From assembly GCA_016650355.1 (NCBI GenBank), contig JAENVX010000003.1, positions 1-6,192 on the forward strand: a DNA stretch of 6,192 nucleotides. The letters run 5' to 3'. The stretch's first letter is position 1. Each line of letters begins with the position of its first letter. The DNA comes from Bacteroidia bacterium (GTDB lineage Bacteria > Bacteroidota > Bacteroidia > Cytophagales > Cyclobacteriaceae). The translations under genes were made by a program, and so were the position numbers. The notes under the pieces were generated by a model, which did not search any database, was not told the origin of the DNA, and worked only from the letters and a program-made list of their open reading frames with translations. Positions 1-4,390 of the stretch are shown one piece after another.

Positions 1-179
1 AAATGTTTAGCCGCTCAAACTATAATCAGTTAACAAACTCCCTTGGCACACAGACTGCACAAACTACCGGGTTCAGTCTTTTGTACACAAAAAATTTTAA
101 CAATTTAAAAGATTTGTGGATCAAGCGAAGAAAAGAGGTAGAGGAAGAAGGATCAATCGCAGAGGAGGGAAGTGATTGA
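1..179 (+). CDS. C-terminal end of a TamB-like translocation/assembly module protein (5' partial)
   Basis: The frame is open from the left edge and ends at TGA 177-179, giving 58 visible residues. The ATG at position 3 is probably an internal methionine, because the segment reads as the end of a larger protein. It contains the string FSRSNYNQLTNS, then TTGFSLLYTKNFNNLKDLW, then a basic and acidic tail (IKRRKEVEEEG). A final strand with alternating hydrophobic residues, followed by F-x-x-L-x-x-L-W and a charged tail, is how I remember Bacteroidota TamB (DUF490) proteins ending. TamB is a large envelope protein that bridges the inner and outer membranes and is implicated in outer-membrane protein assembly or lipid transport. 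The assignment rests on this short tail only; another outer-membrane beta-rich protein is possible. The following + strand gene starts about 125 bases later and could be co-transcribed. Confidence 0.55.
   Translation, partial: MFSRSNYNQLTNSLGTQTAQTTGFSLLYTKNFNNLKDLWIKRRKEVEEEGSIAEEGSD
43..59 (+). promoter_or_regulatory. Possible sigma-54 (-24/-12) promoter inside the tamB-like tail
   Basis: The string TTGGCACACAGACTGCA matches the sigma-54 consensus TTGGCAC-N5-TTGCA with one mismatch in the -12 part (CTGC for TTGC). The invariant GG (45-46) and GC (57-58) are separated by exactly 10 bases, the required spacing. It would start a transcript near position 70, giving a leader of about 230 bases ahead of the YbjN-like gene. 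It lies inside coding sequence, so a chance match is quite possible. Confidence 0.25.
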
Positions 180-303
180 CCGATTGCCTCAACGCCTGGG
201 TTTCGTGAAAAAGGGGCAAATCCAGAATCAATTTATTTTTAAGAATTAGTAAGAAGTTTTAATCAGTGAATTGCTTAATTTCAACTTGCAAAACAACCCT
301 CCT

Positions 304-702
304 ATGGACTTAACCGGTTTCATGAAAAAATACGCTGACCAAATCAGCGGACAATTCACAGAATATGACAGCAATCTCTCCATCATCGTTGTGCCAGTGG
401 CTGGAGGTAGATTTCAAACAGTGCTGGGTAAAATCAAAAAAAACGATCTCTACAATCGTAAATTGATCATGTTTATTTCAAAAGTCTGCCTCGTTATTCC
501 AGGAATTGATTTTCAGCTCCTCTTGGAGCAAACTGCATTCTTTAACTATTGCAGATTTGTAATAGTCGAAGGTTATATTCAGGTAGAGGCAGCATGTGCC
601 TTAGACAATATTTCTGAAGAAACTATTAAAGAAATGATTCAAGAAGTAGCAAATCTTGCCGACCAATATGAGATGAAGCTCACCGGAGCAGATGTCCATT
701 AA
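304..702 (+). CDS. Small YbjN / type III secretion chaperone-like protein
   Basis: This encodes 132 residues from the ATG at 304. A TTG at 271 would give 143 residues, and there is an in-frame stop at 250-252. Neither start has a clear Shine-Dalgarno sequence; I prefer ATG because the helix-like segment MDLTGFMKKYADQI then begins the protein. The predicted order is an N-terminal helix, strands (SIIVVPV, then FQTVLGKI), a central segment ending in FISKVCLV, a helix around DFQLLLEQTAFF, strands (YCRFVIVEGYIQVEAACAL) and a final helix (ETIKEMIQEVANLADQYE). This alpha-beta-alpha order resembles the YbjN and type III secretion chaperone (CesT) folds, which often act as small dimeric binding proteins. 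There is no signal peptide or membrane segment, so it is probably cytoplasmic. No partner gene or function can be named. It sits between the TamB-like gene and rnpB, all on the + strand. Confidence 0.8.
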   Translation: MDLTGFMKKYADQISGQFTEYDSNLSIIVVPVAGGRFQTVLGKIKKNDLYNRKLIMFISKVCLVIPGIDFQLLLEQTAFFNYCRFVIVEGYIQVEAACALDNISEETIKEMIQEVANLADQYEMKLTGADVH

Positions 703-726
703 AAATCAAAAGTCCTAAATTCCGCT

Positions 727-734
727 TAGCTTTG
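727..734 (+). promoter_or_regulatory. -7 element of the rnpB promoter
   Basis: TAGCTTTG is an exact match to the Bacteroidota -7 consensus TAnnTTTG. It ends five bases before the first paired base of RNase P RNA (739), which fits a transcript starting at or next to the mature 5' end. The expected -33 TTTG, 19 bases further upstream (704-707), is not recognisable, so support comes from the -7 box and its position. Confidence 0.55.
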
Positions 735-738
735 TGCC

Positions 739-1143
739 AATGCAAGCCGTCTTATCGCCCAACCTGTATAAGGTTTGGGAGGAAAGTCCGGGCAACATAG
801 AGCATCGTACTTCCTAACAGGAAGGGGCCGACAGCAACGTTAGCCACAGATAGTGCCACAGAAAATAAACTACCAGGCTCGACTTGTCGAGACGGGAAAA
901 GGTGAAAAGGCGGGGTAAGAGCCCACCGCTCCAAGGGTGACTGCGGGGGCATGGCAAACCTTACGAGTTGAAAGGCCAAATAGGCTCCGATTTGCGAACG
1001 GCTCGTTCCATTCAGCTTCGATTTATCGGGGCAGAGTATCGGGGCGGGTAGGTTGATTGATCCTGATGGTGACGTCAGGACTAGATAAATGATAAGAACC
1101 CTGACTTGTCAGGAGGACAGAACCCGGCTTACAGGCTTGCATT
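739..1143 (+). ncRNA. rnpB: RNase P RNA (bacterial type A)
   Basis: This is the catalytic RNA of RNase P, which with the RnpA protein removes 5' leaders from pre-tRNAs. The ends are set by helix P1: AATGCAAGCC (739-748) pairs perfectly with GGCTTGCATT (1134-1143). The universal core is present. GAGGAAAGTCCGGGC lies at 779-793, with its P4 partner in the string ACAGAACCCGGCTTACAG (1117-1134). GCCACAGAAAATAA lies in the P8-P11 region, GGTAAGAGCCCACCGC around 914-929, and GGCCAAATAGG at 974-984. P3 is a hairpin at about 758-779. P18 is an 8-bp stem (1061-1068 with 1073-1080) closed by a GUGA tetraloop. It is followed by a short P19-like hairpin (1100-1104 with 1109-1113). The length of about 405 nt is normal for type A. 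The L15 substrate-binding loop reads GGCAAACC (953-960) where the E. coli RNA has GGTAAAC. Confidence 0.97.
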
Positions 1144-1150
1144 ACTTGAA

Positions 1151-1158
1151 TATATTTG
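1151..1158 (+). promoter_or_regulatory. Probable -7 element for the response-regulator gene
   Basis: TATATTTG matches the Bacteroidota -7 consensus TAnnTTTG exactly and is followed by CGGACC. It begins just after the 3' end of RNase P RNA and would give a leader of about 100 nt ahead of the GTG at 1264. No TTTG is seen at the -33 position; that stretch falls in the 3' strand of rnpB and reads CTTA. Transcription could also continue through from rnpB. Confidence 0.4.
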
Positions 1159-1212
1159 CGGACCTACAAAGGCGCGCTTGATGCAATATTTTTATAAGTT
1201 CATTCAAATTCC

Positions 1213-1240
1213 ATAATTTACTCGGTCAGAGTAAAATTAT
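1213..1240 (+). other. Hairpin-forming inverted repeat in the regulator leader
   Basis: ATAATTTACTC (1213-1223) pairs with GAGTAAAATTAT (1229-1240) over 11 base pairs with one bulged A, around a five-base loop (GGTCA). It lies 23 bases before the GTG start at 1264. No T-run follows on the + strand, so it is a poor intrinsic terminator for rnpB. It could be a processing or stability element, or a dyad bound by a regulator. The dyad is seen directly; the role is unknown. Confidence 0.4.
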
Positions 1241-1263
1241 CTCAACCAAAAAAACTCATTACT

Positions 1264-2424
1264 GTGCCAAAAATCCTAATCATTGAAGATGAAGCCAGCA
1301 TCCGAGCTGTGCTTCGAGATATTTTAAAAGATCAAGAAGAATTAAAGCTTGAAATAGATGAAGCTAAAGATGGAGCAGAGGGTCTTTCTAAACTTGAGAA
1401 TGATTCTTATGATCTGGCCTTTTGTGATATCAAGATGCCAAAAATGGATGGCATGGAGGTTTTGCAAAAAGCCAAAGCGAAAGGTATTACTACAACCTTT
1501 ATTATGATTTCTGCTCATGGATCTACTGAAATGGCTGTAGATGCCACGAAATTTGGCGCCTACGATTTTCTTCAAAAACCACCTGACTTAAATCGATTGT
1601 TAATTACTTTGCGAAATGCGTTGGACAAGACTTCTAATCTTACGGAAATAAAAACGCTTCGAAAAAAAGTATCTCAAAAATTCGAGATGATTGGCAATTC
1701 TTCCGCTCTGGCAGCTATAAAAGAAATGATTGAAAAGGTTGCTCCAACGGATGCTCGTGTTTTGATTTCGGGACCCAATGGTGCTGGAAAGGAATTGGTC
1801 GCACAAGCGCTACATGTAAAAAGTAACAGGTCAAACGCTTCATTTATAGAAGTCAACTGCGCGGCAATCCCATCTGAGCTGATTGAAAGTGAATTATTCG
1901 GTCATGAAAAAGGATCGTTTACGTCCGCCATAAAGCAAAGGATAGGAAAATTTGAACAAGCAGATGGCGGCACTTTGTTTTTGGATGAAATTGGGGATAT
2001 GAGTTTGTCAGCGCAGGCAAAAGTGTTAAGAGCGCTACAAGAGAATAAAATAACGCGTGTAGGTAGTGATAAAGATATCACAGTAAATGTGCGGGTGATT
2101 GCGGCAACCAACAAAGATTTAAAAAATGAGATTAGTGAGAATCGATTCCGCGAGGACCTGTATCACCGATTAAGCGTTATCCTTATAAAGGTTCCGTCTT
2201 TAAATGATAGAAAAGAAGATATTCCCCTATTGATCGAACAGTTTCTTTCTGATATAGCAGCAGAACATGGAACAAAAATCAAGAAGATTGATTCAAAAGC
2301 AGTTAAAGAACTTCAGAATCAAAACTGGACTGGGAATATACGCGAACTAAAAAACGTTGTCGAGAGACTCGTTATTATGAGCAGTGATAAAATAGAAAGT
2401 GAGGATGTAAAAAAATATCTGTAA
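1264..2424 (+). CDS. Sigma-54-dependent response regulator without a DNA-binding domain (NtrC-like REC-AAA+)
   Basis: This 386-residue two-component regulator should, when phosphorylated, use ATP hydrolysis to remodel sigma-54 RNA polymerase. The receiver domain spans about residues 1-120: acidic pair E8/D9, phosphoacceptor D55 in CDIKMPKMDG, S83 and K105 in KPP. The AAA+ domain spans about 140-370: Walker A GPNGAGKE (170-177), a GSFTSA loop (217-222) in place of GAFTGA, Walker B with D241 and E242, sensor I around AATNKDL, arginine fingers R296 and R302, and sensor II WTGNIRE (355-361). The protein stops at EDVKKYL with no Fis-type helix-turn-helix, whereas full NtrC proteins carry about 70 more residues. 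This short form is, to my knowledge, a standard Bacteroidota type rather than a truncation. The start is GTG; no in-frame ATG lies close upstream. No sensor kinase is present in the window, so the signal is unknown. Confidence 0.95.
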   Translation: MPKILIIEDEASIRAVLRDILKDQEELKLEIDEAKDGAEGLSKLENDSYDLAFCDIKMPKMDGMEVLQKAKAKGITTTFIMISAHGSTEMAVDATKFGAYDFLQKPPDLNRLLITLRNALDKTSNLTEIKTLRKKVSQKFEMIGNSSALAAIKEMIEKVAPTDARVLISGPNGAGKELVAQALHVKSNRSNASFIEVNCAAIPSELIESELFGHEKGSFTSAIKQRIGKFEQADGGTLFLDEIGDMSLSAQAKVLRALQENKITRVGSDKDITVNVRVIAATNKDLKNEISENRFREDLYHRLSVILIKVPSLNDRKEDIPLLIEQFLSDIAAEHGTKIKKIDSKAVKELQNQNWTGNIRELKNVVERLVIMSSDKIESEDVKKYL

Positions 2425-2439
2425 ATCAGATCTTCTTTT
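2409..2439. terminator. Possible weak bidirectional terminator between convergent genes
   Basis: ATCTG (2417-2421) pairs with CAGAT (2427-2431) around the loop TAAAT. On the - strand the stem is followed by one A and then seven T (complement of 2409-2415), the pattern of an intrinsic terminator for the small lipoprotein transcript. On the + strand it is followed by CTTCTTTT. The stem has only five base pairs, two of them G-C, so it would be weak. The loop region contains the TAA of the regulator and part of the TGA of the lipoprotein gene. Confidence 0.35.
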
Positions 2440-2545
2440 CAACAACACCTTTCTTCACATCTTTCTTGCTATAAGTAGGGCAAGTGTACTGGCTACAAGC
2501 AGAAACAAAGGCTGCTAAAACGATAATGGCTAAAACTTTCTTCAT
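2426..2545 (-). CDS. Tiny lipoprotein (39 residues)
   Basis: ATG at 2545-2543 opens a 39-codon frame ending in TGA at 2428-2426. The N-terminus is a textbook lipoprotein signal: MKK, a hydrophobic stretch (VLAIIVLAAFV), then lipobox V-S-A-C with the lipidated cysteine at residue 17. After cleavage only 23 residues would remain, beginning CSQYTCPTYSKK. They contain a second cysteine (C22) and a lysine- and valine-rich tail that ends in EKKI. It should be anchored to an envelope membrane; its function is unknown. Similar tiny CSQYTCPTY-type lipoproteins seem familiar from Cytophagales, but I cannot confirm this here. The gene is supported by a full-consensus promoter 23 bases upstream. Its 3' end lies one base from the convergent regulator gene. 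It is easily missed by gene finders with length cut-offs. Confidence 0.8.
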   Translation of the reverse strand: MKKVLAIIVLAAFVSACSQYTCPTYSKKDVKKGVVEKKI

Positions 2546-2567
2546 GAGAATTGGCTTTGGTTATTAC

Positions 2568-2598
2568 CAAAAGTATTAAATTTTACTTTTTAAACAAA
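2568..2598 (-). promoter_or_regulatory. Full-consensus Bacteroidota promoter for the tiny lipoprotein gene
   Basis: Read on the - strand, TTTG (2598-2595), a spacer of exactly 19 bases (2594-2576) and TACTTTTG (2575-2568) match TTTG-N19-TAnnTTTG without a mismatch. Transcription would begin near 2561, giving a leader of about 15 bases before the ATG at 2545. This is the best promoter in the window and shows that the small gene has its own transcript rather than depending on the acyltransferase gene upstream. Confidence 0.75.
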
Positions 2599-2599
2599 T

Positions 2600-2613
2600 T
2601 TAATCTTGATTAA
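2600..2613. promoter_or_regulatory. Perfect 14-bp dyad next to the -33 box
   Basis: TTAATC-TT-GATTAA has six-base arms that are exact inverted repeats with a two-base centre. Its edge lies one base from the TTTG -33 element of the lipoprotein promoter. The position suits an activator or repressor site, but the sequence is AT-rich and short enough to be chance. Confidence 0.3.
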
Positions 2614-2639
2614 CGGCCAATTAGCGACTTTTTTGGCAC

Positions 2640-3620
2640 TTAAACTAAAAGATTACAACCCCTAATATCACTATTGTCAAACCTGCCAAGTACCTCAAAA
2701 CAACCATTTTGATGAACTTTCCCTAAATCTTGGGTTTCAATAAAGGCACAAGAATGAAGATTGGCAAGGTCAATCACATTAATTCCACCAGTTTTGCCGA
2801 TATCCTCAAGTTTGAATGGATCATTTAGATCACGAGCCAGCACTTTCATCCAAGGGGGTAATCTGAACGTGCCATTAGCTATGGAATATGCTTGCGACAT
2901 AAGTTCTGTCATTCCATACTCGGAGTGGATGGCTCGAACATTAAATTTCTTCTGAAGAATTAAATGCAATTCTTCCCGAGTCAATTCACTTCTTCTTCCT
3001 TTCATTCCACCTGTCTCCATGACCAGGCAATGACTTAAATCAATTTCAAATTTTTCTGCCAACTCTAACAACGCAAATGAAACTCCCAGCACTAAAATTT
3101 TTCGATCACCACCTTTTAGCTCTTGTGTTTTTTTTATCAGCGCTTCCAGGTTGTGCAAATAAAACCCAGCCTCAGTAGATTGACTTTCACGTATAAAATA
3201 ATTGACCATGGAAATCAGTGATGAACCATCGCGTTCAAGATAAGAGGGCAAAAGAGCTAGGATATGATAGTCATTAAGACTACCAAAAAAATACTCAAAA
3301 TTCAGCTTTGTGTTGTTCTCATAAAATGAAAGGTGAGGAACTATGTGTCGGCTGGTTCTAGATCCGCTTGTACCACTACTTCTGAAGACAATTTCTGGAT
3401 TATGTTGGGTGCCTGTTATCACATGATGTGTTTTAAAAAATGATACCGGCAAAAATGGAATCTTATCCAACGCATCAACATCCTTCGGATTGATCCTTAA
3501 ATACCTCATAAAGTCAGCATAAACTTTATTCTCCTTAGCTTGCTTAATAAAGATACCTAGGGCAATATCTTTAAAAGTACTGTCGTTTACGGTATATAAA
3601 TCCTGTTCAAAACTTTTCAA
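2640..3620 (-). CDS. LuxE/PaaK-like acyl-activating protein (acyl-protein synthetase family)
   Basis: This 326-residue protein is of the adenylate-forming (ANL) superfamily in the short LuxE-like form. LuxE activates a fatty acid as acyl-AMP and takes the acyl group onto one of its own cysteines. Visible motifs are the phosphate-binding loop FRSSGTSGSRTSRH (residues 79-92), HSEYGMTEL (232-240), ETQDLGKV (295-302) and GRFDNSDIRGCNLLV at the C-terminus (312-326). The protein ends right after that last motif and so lacks the usual mobile C-terminal ANL domain with its catalytic lysine. C322 near the end recalls the acyl-accepting cysteine close to the LuxE C-terminus. The start is TTG at 3620; an in-frame stop lies eight codons upstream with no ATG between, and MKSFEQDLYTV fits the family N-terminus as I know it. 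No LuxC, LuxD, acyl carrier protein or luciferase gene is nearby, so the substrate and acceptor are unknown. Confidence 0.85.
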   Translation of the reverse strand: MKSFEQDLYTVNDSTFKDIALGIFIKQAKENKVYADFMRYLRINPKDVDALDKIPFLPVSFFKTHHVITGTQHNPEIVFRSSGTSGSRTSRHIVPHLSFYENNTKLNFEYFFGSLNDYHILALLPSYLERDGSSLISMVNYFIRESQSTEAGFYLHNLEALIKKTQELKGGDRKILVLGVSFALLELAEKFEIDLSHCLVMETGGMKGRRSELTREELHLILQKKFNVRAIHSEYGMTELMSQAYSIANGTFRLPPWMKVLARDLNDPFKLEDIGKTGGINVIDLANLHSCAFIETQDLGKVHQNGCFEVLGRFDNSDIRGCNLLV

Positions 3621-3644
3621 AGTCTGTAAGCGTTGTTTAAATTA

Positions 3645-3652
3645 CAAGCGTA
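3645..3652 (-). promoter_or_regulatory. Candidate -7 element for the LuxE-like gene
   Basis: TACGCTTG on the - strand matches TAnnTTTG with one mismatch. It would start a transcript about 18 bases before the TTG at 3620. It lies in the 44-base gap shared with the divergent lipoprotein gene, so any promoter for either gene must sit here or overlap coding sequence. No -33 TTTG is seen at the expected place. Confidence 0.25.
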
Positions 3653-3664
3653 TAAAAGTAGAAA

Positions 3665-4381
3665 ATGAAGTCGATTTGGGGATTAAGTCTGGTGACGTTT
3701 TTTGGGGTAATAGCTTTTTCCTGCCTGGAGGCACCACAATATTCTGCAATACCAGATATTGAATTTGAGCAAATTGTCTTTAAGGACGTAAAAGATGCTT
3801 CCTCCGCTGATTCCTTGATCGTATCGATAAAATTCAGAGATGGGGATGGCAATGTTGGGCTTGACCCGTCTGAAAAGCAACCGCCCTATAATGACAAATA
3901 TTATTTTCAGTTTGCCGATAAGAGTTACATCACCTACAAGACTAAACGAACTGTTCCCGGATACGACACATTACCCGATTTTGTGAAGCCCTATAATTGT
4001 ATCAATTGGGAAGTCTTCACACAAAATCAAAAAGTAATAGATACGCTCTATTTTCAACTTAATCCAAACCAATATAACATTTTCATCACCTTCCAAGTAA
4101 AGGATGCATTAGGTAATTTTCAAGACTTTGACTGGGCAAGTTTTTATACCTATCCGCTTTGCGAGGTCATTGGGTTTAATGGTCGTTTCCCGATACTTTC
4201 AAAAGACTTGAGTCAGCCAGGTCCACTTGAGGGGACAATTAAATACGCAATGAATTCAGTCGGATTCAATATTATTTTTAGCATTCGAACCCTTCGACTC
4301 AAGATTAAAATAATAGACCGTGATTTGAATAGTAGTAATGAAATTCTGACCCCGGAGTTTACACTTCAGTCAATCAAATAA
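3665..4381 (+). CDS. DGDG-motif lipoprotein of unknown function
   Basis: This is a 238-residue predicted lipoprotein. The signal peptide runs from MKSIWGLSLV through a hydrophobic core to lipobox A-F-S-C, with the lipidated cysteine at residue 20. The mature part looks all-beta. An early strand, SLIVSIKFRDGDGNVGLDP (residues 50-68), carries an acidic DGDGN turn that could bind calcium. A mid-region strand reads YNIFITFQVKDALGNFQDF, and the C-terminal part has TLRLKIKIIDRDLNSSNEI followed by TPEFTL. The repeated pattern of a beta strand ending in a D-rich turn suggests two Ig-like or related beta-sandwich modules. I recognise the type from Cytophagales genomes, where it is usually called a hypothetical lipoprotein; no function is known to me. 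It is probably attached to the outer or inner membrane. It is divergent from the LuxE-like gene across 44 bases, and its stop lies 9 bases from the convergent E1 gene. Confidence 0.85.
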   Translation: MKSIWGLSLVTFFGVIAFSCLEAPQYSAIPDIEFEQIVFKDVKDASSADSLIVSIKFRDGDGNVGLDPSEKQPPYNDKYYFQFADKSYITYKTKRTVPGYDTLPDFVKPYNCINWEVFTQNQKVIDTLYFQLNPNQYNIFITFQVKDALGNFQDFDWASFYTYPLCEVIGFNGRFPILSKDLSQPGPLEGTIKYAMNSVGFNIIFSIRTLRLKIKIIDRDLNSSNEILTPEFTLQSIK

Positions 4382-4390
4382 TAATTCAAA

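Noticed and set aside
180..240. In-frame continuation of about 20 sense codons after the TGA of the tamB-like gene, suggesting readthrough.
   Set aside because: The extension is short, has no recognisable pattern, and the tamB-like tail already ends in the charged way expected. Chance is enough.
731..748. Sigma-54-like TTGGCAC on the - strand within the 5' end of rnpB.
   Set aside because: The downstream GC is one base too far, and the bases are accounted for by helix P1 and the -7 box of rnpB.
752..979. A 75-codon open frame on the - strand.
   Set aside because: It lies wholly antisense to the conserved core of rnpB and owes its openness to the structured RNA sequence.
1165..1195. Possible intrinsic terminator for rnpB ending in a run of T (GCAATATTTTT).
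   Set aside because: The bases before the T-run form only a poor, bulged stem with a large open loop, so no terminator is called.
1674..2114. Open frames on the - strand inside the response-regulator gene.
   Set aside because: They are shadows of a gene with complete conserved motifs; no promoter or family resemblance was seen.
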